A DNA stretch of 64,000 bases from Microbacterium binotii (GTDB lineage: Bacteria > Actinomycetota > Actinomycetes > Actinomycetales > Microbacteriaceae), in contig NZ_CP090347.1 in assembly GCF_021398715.1 (NCBI RefSeq), positions 806,001 to 870,000 of the forward strand, in the 5' to 3' direction. Of this stretch, positions 1-9,318 are shown piece after piece. Numbering within the stretch: position 1 is the first letter of the stretch; every line of letters starts with the position of its first letter. The notes beneath the pieces were generated by a model, which saw only the letters and a program-made list of their open reading frames with translations, did not search any database and was not told the origin of the DNA. The position numbers and the translations under genes were made by a program.

Positions 1-1892
1 AGACGCCGAGCCTGGTCTCGCCCGACGGCATCGCGGGAGTCGCTTTCGGCGACCCGGTCGCAGCCGTCAACCGTGTGGCCGCGCAGCTGACCGACGGCGA
101 CCCGACCAACGGGGAGGCGGACGTCATCATTGCGGAGTATCACGAAGGAGCATCGGCGGGCACCCCGGACAAGTCGACCCTCGAGCAGGAGGTCGCCCAC
201 GGGGGAGCGTTCGCCTCGATCGTCGAGGACACCTCGGCGGCGGTCGACGCCATCTTCACCGGGCACACCCACAAGCTCTACGCGTGGGAGGCTCCGATTC
301 CGGGCACGGATCGCACCCGTCCGATCGTTCAGACCGGGAACTACGGCGAGAACATCGGCCAGGTCGTGCTGCAGCTCGACCCGGTGACCGGAGCGGTGGA
401 GTCCTATACGGTCAAGAACGCCGCGCGCACGACCGCCGCGGACGCCGACCTGGTCGCCGCGTATCCCCGCGTCGCCGAGGTGAAGCGGATCGTGGACGCC
501 ACGCTGGCGGATGCGGCTGCGGTCGGCAACCAGCCGGTGGGGTCGGTGACCGCCGACATCACGACCGCCTTCAGCGGCGGTTCCTACGTCGACGGCGTGT
601 ACCGAGGAGGAGCGCGCGACGACCGCGCCGCGCAGTCGACGCTGGGGAACCTCGTCGCGGACTCCATCCGCGACGCGCTGGCCGACCCGGCCCGCGGCGG
701 AGCCGAGATCGGTGTGGTCAATCCGGGCGGGTTGCGAGCCGACCTGAGCTACGCGCCCGATGGCGTCATCACGTACGCCGAGGCGAACGCCGTCCTGCCC
801 TTCGTCAACAACCTCTGGACGACGACTCTCACGGGAGCCCAGTTCACGAAGGTGCTCGAGGAGCAGTGGCAGCTCGACGACAAGGGGCAAGTCCCGTCAC
901 GGCCGTACCTTCAGCTCGGGCTGTCCGAGAACGTGTTCTACACCTACGACGCCGCGGCGGCGCAGGGCTCGCACATCACGGGCGTGTGGATCGACGGACA
1001 GTCGATCGACCCGAACCGCGAGTACCGCGTGGGCTCGTTCAACTTCCTCTTGACCGGCGGCGACAACTTCCGCACCTTCAAGGAGGGGGCTCAGACGCGC
1101 GACTCGGGTCTTGTCGACCGCGACGCCTGGATCGACTACCTGGCGGCGCATCCCGCACTGACACCGGACTTCTCCTCCCGCAGTGCACAGGTGTCCGGTG
1201 TCCCGGCATCCGTCGTCGCGGGCGAGGCCGTCACCTTCCAGGTCTCGCGGTTCGACCTCACATCGCTCGGCAGCCCCGCCAACGCGGTGCTGGAGCCGTC
1301 GATCGGTCAGGCCGCCTACGCACCCGTGGCCGTCGCCAACGGCGTGGCGAACGTGTCGTTGACGACGCCGGGCGATGTCGCCGGTCCGGCGGTCGTCTCC
1401 CTCACGGCGCCGGACTCGGGCACCGTCATCCGCGTGCCGATCGACGTGCGCCCGGCCGTGCCGGGAACGGATGGCGGAGCGGTCGAGACGCCCGCGCCCG
1501 AGTCGGCGCTCACGCCCGCCACGCAGAACGCGGTCCAGGTCCAGGGAGGGACCACCCTCCAGCCCGGGCAGACGATCACGATCCACGTCGGTGAGGAGTA
1601 CACCGGCGACTGGGTGAGCGTCTGGCTGCGCTCCGACCCGCTGCTGCTGGGCTGGTACCGCGTGGACGAGCTCGGCAACATCACGGTGACTCTGCCCGCG
1701 GGCGTCTCCGGGGCGCATCGTCTCATCGTGCAGGACGCGCAGGGCAACGTGATCGGGTGGCAACAGGTTCAGATCGGCGCGCTGCCCAGCACGGGCCAGG
1801 ACGGCGGATCGATCGTGGGGCTGTCGCTCGTCGCCCTGCTGCTGGTGGGGGCCGGGGTCTCGGCGCGCAGCATCCGGCGCAGGCGAGCCTGA
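1..1892 (+). CDS. Cell-wall-anchored bifunctional metallophosphatase/5'-nucleotidase, C-terminal part (5' end outside window)
   Basis: The reading frame is open from base 3, so the gene starts before the window. What remains is the end of the metallophosphatase domain (EYHEGA, then FTGHTHK with metal-binding histidines) and the full 5'-nucleotidase C-terminal domain (GSVTADIT, PGGLRADL). An Ig-like stretch and a sorting tail follow: LPSTG, a hydrophobic segment and a RRRR end. The family hydrolyses nucleotides and related phosphoesters outside the cell; the tail predicts sortase attachment to peptidoglycan. It is closely similar over its whole length to the C-terminal half of the gene at 3308. 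Whether it also carries a nuclease domain cannot be seen. Confidence 0.9.
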   Translation, partial: TPSLVSPDGIAGVAFGDPVAAVNRVAAQLTDGDPTNGEADVIIAEYHEGASAGTPDKSTLEQEVAHGGAFASIVEDTSAAVDAIFTGHTHKLYAWEAPIPGTDRTRPIVQTGNYGENIGQVVLQLDPVTGAVESYTVKNAARTTAADADLVAAYPRVAEVKRIVDATLADAAAVGNQPVGSVTADITTAFSGGSYVDGVYRGGARDDRAAQSTLGNLVADSIRDALADPARGGAEIGVVNPGGLRADLSYAPDGVITYAEANAVLPFVNNLWTTTLTGAQFTKVLEEQWQLDDKGQVPSRPYLQLGLSENVFYTYDAAAAQGSHITGVWIDGQSIDPNREYRVGSFNFLLTGGDNFRTFKEGAQTRDSGLVDRDAWIDYLAAHPALTPDFSSRSAQVSGVPASVVAGEAVTFQVSRFDLTSLGSPANAVLEPSIGQAAYAPVAVANGVANVSLTTPGDVAGPAVVSLTAPDSGTVIRVPIDVRPAVPGTDGGAVETPAPESALTPATQNAVQVQGGTTLQPGQTITIHVGEEYTGDWVSVWLRSDPLLLGWYRVDELGNITVTLPAGVSGAHRLIVQDAQGNVIGWQQVQIGALPSTGQDGGSIVGLSLVALLLVGAGVSARSIRRRRA

Positions 1893-1910
1893 TCGAAGGT
1901 CGGCAGTGAC

Positions 1911-1949
1911 GCGCGACCCCCGCCCGAATGATCGGGGCGGGGGTCGCGC
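1911..1949 (+). terminator. Intrinsic terminator after the first nucleotidase gene
   Basis: A perfect 15-bp GC-rich stem (1911-1925 with 1935-1949) and a 9-nt loop begin 18 nt after the stop codon. There is no clear T-tract, as is usual in actinobacteria. Confidence 0.7.
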
Positions 1950-1964
1950 GCTCCCCGGGCGGAT

Positions 1965-1993
1965 TTGGGGCGACGGGCAACGTGGCGTAGTCT
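1965..1993 (+). promoter_or_regulatory. Predicted promoter of rplJ-rplL
   Basis: TTGGGG (1965-1970) and TAGTCT (1988-1993) are 17 bp apart. The start would be near 2000, just before the L10-leader-like region. Confidence 0.55.
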
Positions 1994-1999
1994 TGTGAC

Positions 2000-2140
2000 A
2001 AGCCAAAGACCGCTGGTCATCGCCGTACGTGCAAACGTGTCGCGATCGAAGCTCTGCAACGCAGGGGCCCGCGCAGGTGACACTGAACTTCCTCCTTCGG
2101 GAATCGAGCTCCGTGCGCTTGCGCCGGAGCTTTTGTCATG
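2000..2140 (+). ncRNA. Ribosomal protein L10 leader (autoregulatory 5' UTR)
   Basis: The 200-nt leader before rplJ has features of the L10 leader family: a CAAAGACCGCTGGTC-type 5' helix near 2004 and a GCGCAGGTGAC segment near 2070. Excess L10(L12)4 complex binds this type of leader and represses rplJL. A hairpin (2107-2113 with 2125-2131) runs directly into TTTT at 2131-2134, a terminator-like end. The family call is from memory of the consensus. Confidence 0.65.
2107..2136 (+). terminator. Attenuator-like hairpin inside the rplJ leader
   Basis: AGCTCCG (2107) pairs with CGGAGCT (2125); the loop can pair further as GCGC/GCGC, and TTTT follows. It lies about 70 nt before the rplJ start, so it could end transcription early or be part of the L10-binding fold. 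Confidence 0.45.
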
Positions 2141-2203
2141 TGCGGGTGGTCCAGGCCGACGCTCCGCCACCGCGGGGTGTCACGTTCACATCAAGGAGTG
2201 ACC

Positions 2204-2692
2204 ATGGCGCAGAAGGATGCATCGGTCGCCGAGCTCACGAAGAACTTCGAGGACTCGACCGCCGTTCTGCTGACCGAGTACCGCGGTCTGACGGTTGCCC
2301 AGCTCAAGCAGCTGCGCAACAGCATCCGTCAGGACGCGAGCTACGCCGTGGTGAAGAACACGCTGACCAAGATCGCCGCGAACAACGCGGGGATCACGGC
2401 GCTGGACGAGGACCTCAAGGGTCCCTCGGCCGTGGCGTTCGTGCACGGTGACTTCGTCGCCACCGCCAAGGCTCTGCGTGACTTCGCCAAGGCCAACCCG
2501 CTTCTCGTGATCAAGGGCGGCATCTTCGAGGGCAACGCCCTGAGTGCCGACGAGGTCAACAAGTACGCCTCCCTGGAGAGCCGTGAGGTTCTGCTGGCGA
2601 AGGCCGCGGGCATGATGAAGGCGACGATGGGCAAGGCTGCAGCCACCATCGACGCGCTTCGCGAAAAGCTGGAGACCGCCGAGGCCGCGTAA
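2204..2692 (+). CDS. rplJ: 50S ribosomal protein L10
   Basis: L10 is the base of the ribosomal stalk. It binds 23S rRNA and carries L7/L12 dimers that recruit translation GTPases. The 162-residue protein starts [11 protein letters not shown] and has the usual L10 core ([25 protein letters not shown]) and a C-terminal alpha-helical stalk-binding region. The frame is open further upstream, but ATG 2204 has AAGGAG five bases before it and gives the family length. rplL follows 51 bp downstream and should be co-transcribed. Regulation by the L10-type leader is expected. Confidence 0.97.
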   Translation: MAQKDASVAELTKNFEDSTAVLLTEYRGLTVAQLKQLRNSIRQDASYAVVKNTLTKIAANNAGITALDEDLKGPSAVAFVHGDFVATAKALRDFAKANPLLVIKGGIFEGNALSADEVNKYASLESREVLLAKAAGMMKATMGKAAATIDALREKLETAEAA

Positions 2693-2743
2693 GCGTCCGG
2701 CGAGCTCTTTCCCACACACCCCCACCTATCTAGGAGATACATC

Positions 2744-3127
2744 ATGGCGAAGCTCACCACTGAGGAGCTGCTCGAGCAGTTTGCCGGCCTGACCCTCGTC
2801 GAGCTCAGCGAGTTCGTGAAGGCGTTCGAGGAGAAGTTCGACGTCACCGCTGCCGCCCCCGTCGCCGTTGCCGGCGCTGCGGGTGCTGCTGGTGGCGCGG
2901 AAGAGGTCGAGGAGAAGGACTCCTTCGACGTCATCCTCGAGGCTGCCGGCGACAAGAAGATCCAGGTCATCAAGACGGTCCGCGAGCTCACCTCGCTGGG
3001 CCTCGGCGAGGCCAAGGCTCTCGTGGACGGCGCTCCCAAGCCCGTTCTCGAAGGCGCCAACAAGGAGACCGCCGACAAGGCGAAGGCCGCTCTCGAAGAG
3101 GCCGGCGCGACGGTCACCCTCAAGTAA
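2744..3127 (+). CDS. rplL: 50S ribosomal protein L7/L12
   Basis: This is the multicopy stalk protein that binds EF-Tu, EF-G, IF2 and release factors. The 127 residues show the N-terminal dimerisation helices ([21 protein letters not shown]), an Ala/Gly-rich hinge near residues 40-55, and the C-terminal globular domain ([24 protein letters not shown]). AGGAG at 2732-2736 fixes the start. It ends the rplJL operon and a strong terminator follows. No rpoB lies downstream; the next gene is an exported nuclease. Confidence 0.98.
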   Translation: MAKLTTEELLEQFAGLTLVELSEFVKAFEEKFDVTAAAPVAVAGAAGAAGGAEEVEEKDSFDVILEAAGDKKIQVIKTVRELTSLGLGEAKALVDGAPKPVLEGANKETADKAKAALEEAGATVTLK

Positions 3128-3144
3128 GGTCCTCACCTTCTTCA

Positions 3145-3184
3145 CGAAGGCCCCGGACGCGGTTCGCCGCATCCGGGGCCTTCG
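3145..3184 (+). terminator. Terminator of rplJ-rplL
   Basis: An 18-bp stem with one mismatch (3145-3162 with 3167-3184) closes on a TTCG tetraloop, 17 nt after the rplL stop. The stem contains the common CCGCATCC octamer. Confidence 0.8.
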
Positions 3185-3307
3185 TGCGTCCGCGCGTAGC
3201 ACGTCCGGATGAGAGCAATCTCATCGAACCGTCATCTTCTCGTAAGCCGCGGAAGGGGTCTCTCTTCGTAGTCTCCTGGTGTCCCCCAGCAGAAACTCAG
3301 GAGATCC

Positions 3308-6300
3308 ATGTCCCCCTCCCAGTCGAGGCGTCCGTTCGCGGCGCTCGCCTTCGGGATCGGAACCGCGGTCGTCGCGGGCATGTTCGTGCCCGCCGTCGCC
3401 GTCGCCGCCGAGCCCGCCGATGTCATCATCAACGAGGTCTACCTCAAGGGCGGAAGCGCCAACGCTCCGTTCAACAAGAAGTTCGTCGAGCTGTACAACG
3501 CCGGCGAGACCGCGCAGAGCCTGGACGGCTGGTCGCTCCAATACCGTTCCGCCGATGGAACCGGGGGCCCTTCCGTCACCGAGCCGCTGAGCGGCGTCAT
3601 CGAGCCCGATGACTACTACCTGATCGCGTGGAACGGCAACGGCGCCGTGGGCGCCGCGCTCCCCGTCACCCCGGACCTGTCGTTCGACAAGGGCTTCAAC
3701 GCCTCCGGCACGACGGGCACGCTCTACCTCGCGGACACCACGCAGGCGCTCACGCTTCCCACCGGATCCGTCGTCGAGCAGCAGCACGTCGTCGATCTCC
3801 TCGGTTACGGCGCATCCAAGACGTTCGAGACGAGTGTGGTCCCGGTCACCGGTGCGAACAGCGTCCCCAACTCGCTCGCCCGCACGAACTTCGTCGACAC
3901 GGACGACAACGCGGGAGACTTCAGCCACCCCCCGCAGATCACGCCGCAGGCATCCGCGAAGTCGGGCACCGACCCCGACCCGGGCACCGACCCGGATCCC
4001 GGCACGGACCCGGATCCCGGCACCGACCCCGGAACCCCCGCGACCAGGACGATCGCCGAGATCCAGGGCACCGGCGACGCGACGCCCCTGCTCGGCCAGA
4101 CGGTCACCACGCGCGGCATCGTCACCGGCGCCTACGCGGAGGGCGGCTTCAACGGCTTCACCATCCAGACCCCCGGCACCGGCGGCGCGGTGGATGCTTC
4201 TCACACCGCATCCGACGCACTCTTCGTCTACGGAGGAACCGGGCAGGCGGGAGCGGCCCTCGCCGCGAAGGCCCCGATGGGCGCCTACGTCGAGGTGACC
4301 GGCGTGGCCGGCGAGTACTCGAGCGTCGCGGGCGACCCCCAGACACTCACTCAGCTCAACGTCTCGGCCGGCTCGGTCACCACGATCGACGAGCAGGTCG
4401 CGGCCGTCACCCCGGTGCCCCTCGCCTGGCCCATCGCCCCTGCGGACCGCGAGAAGTTCGAGAGCATGCTGGTGGCGCCCCAGGGTCAGTTCACGGTGAG
4501 CAACACGTACACGACGAACCAGTACGCCGAGATCGGACTCGCCTCCGGCGACACGCCGCTCATCACGCCGACGGATGTCGCGCGTGTGGACACGCAGGAG
4601 TACGCGGATGTCGTCGCCGACAACGCCGCGCGCGGTGTCGTTCTCGACGACGGCGCATCGATCAACTTCCTCGGCGGCTCGACCAACAAGGCGATCCCGC
4701 TGCCGTACTTGACCGACGTCGATGTCACGGTGGGCGGCGCAGTGTCGTTCACTCAGCCGGTGATCCTGGACTACCGCAACGGCGCCTGGAAGGTGCAGCC
4801 GACCACGCAGGTCAAGGCCGGCGACCCGCTGCCCGTCACCATCGGATCGGCGCGCGCCGCATCCGCACCCGACGCGGTCGGCGGAGACATCTCGATCGCC
4901 AGCTTCAACGTGCTGAACTACTTCACGACCACCGCTGCGGATGTGGGCTGCACGTCGGTCTACACCGACCGCGACGGAAACCCCATAACGGCGAACCAGT
5001 GCCCGAACAACGGCCCGCGCGGTGCGGCCACTGATGTGAGCCTGAAGCGTCAACAGGACAAGATCGTCGACGCGATCAACAACCTCGGCACCGAGGTCGT
5101 CTCGCTCGAGGAGATCGAGAACTCGGCGGCCTTCGGCGAGAACCGCGATGCGGCCCTGTCGACTCTCGTCGACGCGCTGAATGCCGACCTCGGCAAGGAC
5201 GAGTGGGCCTATGTGCCCTCGCCCACCCAGGTGCCCGCCGGTGAGGACGTCATCCGCACCGCGTTCATCTACAAGGCGGATGCGGTGTCGCCGGTCGGCG
5301 ACTCCGTCATCGATCTCGATGCCGCCTTCGTCAACGCGCGACGCCCGCTCGCTCAGGCGTTCGCACCCAAGGGTGAGACGGATGCCGCCTTCCTGGCGAT
5401 CGTGAACCACTTCAAGTCGAAGGGCGACAACCGCGACAACCCGGCCACGGGTGACAACGCCAACGGGCCGCAGGGCGCCTACAACGGCGACCGGGTGCGC
5501 CAGGCGCAGGCGCTCGTGGACTTCGCCGACGAGCGGAAGGCTGCTGCCGGGACCGACCGCGTGTTCCTGCTCGGAGACTTCAACTCGTACACGCAGGAAG
5601 ACCCCATGCAGGTCTTCTACGCGGCCGGGTACACGGACCTCGGATCGCGCACGGGCAAGCACACGTACTCCTTCGACGGTGCGAGCGGCTCGCTCGACCA
5701 CGTGCTCGCCTCGCCCGCCGCGGCCAAGATGGTCACCGGCGTCGATGTGTGGAACATCAACGCGGGGGAGTCGATCGCGCTCGAGTACAGCCGATACAAC
5801 TACAACGCGACGAACTTCTACGAGGTCTCGCCCTACCGGTCGAGCGACCACGACCCCGTCGTGGTCGGCGTCGCGTGGAACCCGACGGTGCCGATCAACC
5901 TGCTCAACATCAACGACTTCCACGGTCGCATCGACGCCAACACGGTGAAGTTCGCCGGGACGGTGGAGCAGCTGCGCGCCGAGTACGGCGACGACAACAC
6001 GCTGTTCCTCTCGAGCGGTGACAACATCGGCGCCTCCCTGTTCGCGTCCTCGTTCGAGGACGACCAACCCACGATCGATGTGCTCAACGCCCTCGGGCTG
6101 AAGGCGTCGACCGTCGGGAACCACGAGTTCGACAAGGGGTTCGCCGATCTGACAGGTCGCGTGCAGCCCGCAGCCGACTTCACGTACCTGGGTGCGAACG
6201 TCTACAAGAAGGGCACGGACACTCCGGCTCTGCCGGAGTACGCCACCTTCGAGGTCGACGGACTCACGGTCGCGGTCATCGGAGCGGTGACCGAGGAGAC

Positions 6301-8191
6301 GCCGACGCTCGTGACGCCGGCAGGGATCACGGACATCGAGTTCGGAGACCCGGTGGATGCGGTCAACCGCGTCGCGGCGAAGCTCGAGGCCGAAGGCGAC
6401 ATCGACGTGATCGTGGCCGAGTACCACGAGGGCGCCGCAGCGGGGGAGGCCGAGGAGGCGAGCCTGGCCGACGAGATTGCGGACGGCAAGGCGTTCGCCG
6501 ACATCGTGCAGAAGACGTCGGCATCCGTCGACGCAATCTTCACGGGCCACACACACAAGAAGTACGCGTGGGATGCTCCGATCCCCGGCGAGCCCGGAAA
6601 GACCCGTCCCGTGGTCCAGACCGGAAGCTACGGCGAGAACATCGGACACGTCGTGCTGAACGTCGACGCGGACAGCGGCGACATCGTCTCCTACGAGGCG
6701 GAGAACGTCGAGCGGACCAAGGCGGATGACGCGCAGCTCGTCGCCGCGTTCCCGCGAGTCGCCGCGGTCAAGGAGATCGTGGACGGAGCCCTCGCCCGCG
6801 CAAAGGTGGTCGGTGACAAGCCGATCGGTTCGGTGACCGCCGACATCACCAGCGCGTTCGCTGGTGGTGCCTACACGGACGGCGTCTACGCCGGCGGCAC
6901 GCGTGACAACCGCGCCGCGCAGTCGACGCTCGGCAACCTCGTCGCCGACTCGCTCGTCGCGACGCTCTCCGACCCGCTTCGCGGTGGCGCAGAGATCGGC
7001 GTGGTGAACCCCGGTGGTCTCCGTGCCGAGCTGCTGCGCGGCGACGATGGGGTCATCACGTTCGCCGAGGCGAACGCGGTCCTGCCGTTCGTGAACAACC
7101 TCTGGACGACGACCCTCACGGGGGAGCAGTTCACGCAGGTGCTCGAGGAGCAGTGGCAGACGAACGCCGACGGGACGATCCCGTCGCGGCCCTACCTCGC
7201 CCTCGGTCTCTCGAAGAACGTGACCTACACCTTCGACGCGGATGCGCCGCAGGGATCGCACATCACGGGCGTCTGGATCGACGGGAAGCCGATCGATCCG
7301 AAGGGTTCGTACCGGATCGGCTCGTTCAACTTCCTGCTGACCGGCGGCGACAACTTCCGCACCTTTGCGGAGGGAACCGACACGCGCGACTCCGGTCTCA
7401 TCGACCGGGATGCGTGGATCTCGTACCTCACGGCGAACAGCCCGGTCTCCCCGAGCTACGCCACGCGCAGCGCCGAGGTGACGGGGCTCCCGGCATCCGT
7501 CGCGCCGGGCGCGCAGGTCTCGTTCCAGGTGGGCGGGCTGAACCTCACCTCGCTCGGAAGCCCGGAGACGACCTCTCTGCTGGTGAGCATCGAGGGCAGC
7601 ACGGCCGTCATCGATCCGGTCACCGTCACATCCGGAGCGGCGACGGTCACCTTCACGGTGCCCGCCGACGCTCCGGCGGACAGTACGATCGTCCTCCAGG
7701 CGCCGCAGACGGGCACGGAACTCCGCCTCCCGCTGAAGGTGACCTCCGCCACCCCGCCGACCACGACGCCGCAGCCCGTGGACCAGAGCCAGCTCGTGCC
7801 CGCACTGCAGGACCTCATCAAGGTCATCGCGGGCGAGCTGCGCGCCGGGGCCACGATCACGATCCACGTCGGCGCGCAGTACGCGGGCGACTGGGTGACG
7901 GTCTGGCTGTACTCCAGCCCGCGTCAGCTCGGTGGGTGGCACCAGGTCGATGCGGCGGGCAACGTCACGGTCACCCTGCCCGCCGACCTCACCGGCGATC
8001 ACCGGCTCGTGGTGCTCGACGCGAACGGTCAGGTCATCGGCTGGCAGGCGGTCTCCATCGCTCCCAGGCCGGGATCGCTGGCCGCGACCGGTGCCGAGAC
8101 GCAGTGGATCGCGGGTGCACTGCTCGCCGCATCGCTGCTGCTCGCGCTCGGTATCGTCGGACGCGCGGTGCCGGTGCGTCGACGCAGCTGA
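3308..8191 (+). CDS. ExeM/NucH-type extracellular nuclease fused to 5'-nucleotidase, wall-anchored
   Basis: This 1627-residue exported protein has a signal peptide (1 to about 33), a lamin-tail domain (about 37-210), a DPDPGT-repeat linker (about 219-238) and an OB-like segment (from about 245). An endonuclease/exonuclease/phosphatase domain follows (about 527-855; ISIASFNVLNY at the start, SDHDPVV at the end). Then come a metallophosphatase (from about 861; NDFHGRI, SSGDN, GNHEFDKG, FTGHTHK) and the 5'-nucleotidase C domain (PGGLRAEL). It ends in LAATG, a membrane segment and a basic tail, an LAXTG-type (class E-like) sorting signal. It probably degrades extracellular DNA and dephosphorylates the nucleotides. 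AGGAG at 3299-3303 supports ATG 3308. It is a paralogue of the partial gene at the left edge. Confidence 0.92.
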   Translation: MSPSQSRRPFAALAFGIGTAVVAGMFVPAVAVAAEPADVIINEVYLKGGSANAPFNKKFVELYNAGETAQSLDGWSLQYRSADGTGGPSVTEPLSGVIEPDDYYLIAWNGNGAVGAALPVTPDLSFDKGFNASGTTGTLYLADTTQALTLPTGSVVEQQHVVDLLGYGASKTFETSVVPVTGANSVPNSLARTNFVDTDDNAGDFSHPPQITPQASAKSGTDPDPGTDPDPGTDPDPGTDPGTPATRTIAEIQGTGDATPLLGQTVTTRGIVTGAYAEGGFNGFTIQTPGTGGAVDASHTASDALFVYGGTGQAGAALAAKAPMGAYVEVTGVAGEYSSVAGDPQTLTQLNVSAGSVTTIDEQVAAVTPVPLAWPIAPADREKFESMLVAPQGQFTVSNTYTTNQYAEIGLASGDTPLITPTDVARVDTQEYADVVADNAARGVVLDDGASINFLGGSTNKAIPLPYLTDVDVTVGGAVSFTQPVILDYRNGAWKVQPTTQVKAGDPLPVTIGSARAASAPDAVGGDISIASFNVLNYFTTTAADVGCTSVYTDRDGNPITANQCPNNGPRGAATDVSLKRQQDKIVDAINNLGTEVVSLEEIENSAAFGENRDAALSTLVDALNADLGKDEWAYVPSPTQVPAGEDVIRTAFIYKADAVSPVGDSVIDLDAAFVNARRPLAQAFAPKGETDAAFLAIVNHFKSKGDNRDNPATGDNANGPQGAYNGDRVRQAQALVDFADERKAAAGTDRVFLLGDFNSYTQEDPMQVFYAAGYTDLGSRTGKHTYSFDGASGSLDHVLASPAAAKMVTGVDVWNINAGESIALEYSRYNYNATNFYEVSPYRSSDHDPVVVGVAWNPTVPINLLNINDFHGRIDANTVKFAGTVEQLRAEYGDDNTLFLSSGDNIGASLFASSFEDDQPTIDVLNALGLKASTVGNHEFDKGFADLTGRVQPAADFTYLGANVYKKGTDTPALPEYATFEVDGLTVAVIGAVTEETPTLVTPAGITDIEFGDPVDAVNRVAAKLEAEGDIDVIVAEYHEGAAAGEAEEASLADEIADGKAFADIVQKTSASVDAIFTGHTHKKYAWDAPIPGEPGKTRPVVQTGSYGENIGHVVLNVDADSGDIVSYEAENVERTKADDAQLVAAFPRVAAVKEIVDGALARAKVVGDKPIGSVTADITSAFAGGAYTDGVYAGGTRDNRAAQSTLGNLVADSLVATLSDPLRGGAEIGVVNPGGLRAELLRGDDGVITFAEANAVLPFVNNLWTTTLTGEQFTQVLEEQWQTNADGTIPSRPYLALGLSKNVTYTFDADAPQGSHITGVWIDGKPIDPKGSYRIGSFNFLLTGGDNFRTFAEGTDTRDSGLIDRDAWISYLTANSPVSPSYATRSAEVTGLPASVAPGAQVSFQVGGLNLTSLGSPETTSLLVSIEGSTAVIDPVTVTSGAATVTFTVPADAPADSTIVLQAPQTGTELRLPLKVTSATPPTTTPQPVDQSQLVPALQDLIKVIAGELRAGATITIHVGAQYAGDWVTVWLYSSPRQLGGWHQVDAAGNVTVTLPADLTGDHRLVVLDANGQVIGWQAVSIAPRPGSLAATGAETQWIAGALLAASLLLALGIVGRAVPVRRRS

Positions 8192-8207
8192 TCGACGACG
8201 GATGACG

Positions 8208-8241
8208 CGAGGGCGTCGGCGCTTCGGCGCCGGCGCCCTCG
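8208..8241. terminator. Bidirectional terminator between convergent genes
   Basis: A 15-bp stem with one G-T pair and a TTCG loop (8208-8222 with 8227-8241) lies between the nuclease stop and the LacI stop, so it can serve both strands. Confidence 0.75.
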
Positions 8242-8242
8242 T

Positions 8243-9274
8243 TCACACCGTGGCGTCGGCCGTGGCCCGATCCGAGCGCAGCGGGCCGGTGGAGCTGCGC
8301 ACGAGCAGTCGCGGCTTGAGGCGCTGGATGACGGGAGCGAGCGTCGGGTCCTGGATCTGCCGCATGAGCAGTTCGACGGCCGCGGCGCCCTGTTCCCGCG
8401 GCACCTGGCGGAAGGTCGTCAGCGCGAACATCTCGGCGAACTCGTGATCGTCGATGCCGATGACGCTCAGCGCAGCCGGAACATGCAGGCCGAGACGCCT
8501 GGCCGCGATGATGGCGCCGATGGCGACCTCGTCGCAGGCGGCGACGATCGCCGTGGGGCGGGTGCGCGCGTCGCTGAGCAGTTCGACCGCGGCGTCGTAG
8601 CCGGCGGGCAGCGTCAGTTCAGATTCCGTGTGGGTCGCTTCTTCCGCCAACCCCGCATCCGCCATGGACTGCATGTAGCCGTCGAGTCGCGACGACTCCA
8701 CGTGCGGCCAGCGGGTGCGCGAGCCCGCACCGAGGAAGGCGATACGGCGGTGCCCGAGCTCGATCAGGTGCTCGGTGGCGCGCCGGGCGGTCAGCGCGTC
8801 GTCAAGGGTCACGACACTGGTGCGCTCGTGGTTGCCGACGACGCTCACGACGGGTTTTCCGAGGGCGAGCATGCTGTCCAGCTCGTTCTCCTCGGGCTCC
8901 AGCCCGACCGCGATGAGCCCGTCGAACCGCTTGCGCGTCAGGAAGCTCTCGAAGATGCGCTCGCGGGTGTCGCTGCCCGGTTTGGCGTCGTAGAGGGTGA
9001 GATCCAACCCTCGTTCGAGAAGTGAGGCCTGGATGCCCTCCAGCACCTCGGCGAAGAACCACCGGTTGACGTAGGGCATGACCACGCCGATGTTCTGGGT
9101 GCGCCCGGTCGACAGGCTCTGCGCGTTGGTCGACGGGACATAGCCCAGCATCTCGGCAGCACGAGTGACCCGGTCTCTCGTCTCCTGAGAAACGTAGCCG
9201 GAACCGCTGAGCGCGCGTGACGCCGTGGACTTGGAAACACCGGCCTGACGCGCGACGTCGGCAATTCCGCTCAT
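8243..9274 (-). CDS. LacI-family transcriptional regulator of the adjacent sugar importer
   Basis: The 343-residue protein has a LacI HTH (IADVARQAGVSKSTASRAL, residues 3-21) and a periplasmic-binding-protein-like sensor domain with standard LacI features (IGVVMPYVN, LGHRRIAFLG, VIGIDDHEFAEMFALTT). ATG 9274 is preferred over GTG 9283: AGAGGG sits 8 nt before the ATG but abuts the GTG. The gene is divergent from the sugar importer, and four operator-like palindromes lie between them, two of them over its own promoter. This suggests it represses both itself and the importer until sugar binds. The GGGAGCGCTCCC boxes resemble those of CebR/CelR-type regulators; the inducer cannot be read from sequence. 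Confidence 0.9.
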   Translation of the reverse strand: MSGIADVARQAGVSKSTASRALSGSGYVSQETRDRVTRAAEMLGYVPSTNAQSLSTGRTQNIGVVMPYVNRWFFAEVLEGIQASLLERGLDLTLYDAKPGSDTRERIFESFLTRKRFDGLIAVGLEPEENELDSMLALGKPVVSVVGNHERTSVVTLDDALTARRATEHLIELGHRRIAFLGAGSRTRWPHVESSRLDGYMQSMADAGLAEEATHTESELTLPAGYDAAVELLSDARTRPTAIVAACDEVAIGAIIAARRLGLHVPAALSVIGIDDHEFAEMFALTTFRQVPREQGAAAVELLMRQIQDPTLAPVIQRLKPRLLVRSSTGPLRSDRATADATV

Positions 9275-9303
9275 GAGAGCCACCCTCTTCCTCGACGGGT
9301 GAT

Positions 9304-9318
9304 GTGGGGACGCTCCAC
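9304..9318. promoter_or_regulatory. Imperfect LacI-type operator near the regulator's start site
   Basis: GTGG..........CCAC with a GGGA-like and a CTCC-like half, just downstream of the predicted -10 box of the LacI gene. Confidence 0.4.

Noticed and set aside
3185-3307. Pho box and promoter for the nuclease gene
   Set aside because: A TAGTCT hexamer is present at 3269, but no -35 box or repeated GTTCA-type Pho box could be supported.
3962-4032. Tandem repeats GGCACCGACCC-like considered as a repeat array or CRISPR
   Set aside because: They encode the in-frame DPDPGT linker of the nuclease and have no unique spacers.
3221-8002. Very long minus-strand open frame opposite the nuclease-nucleotidase gene
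   Set aside because: It is the mirror of GC-rich codon use in the real gene; its product is Arg/Val/Asp-rich low complexity with no domain or start site.
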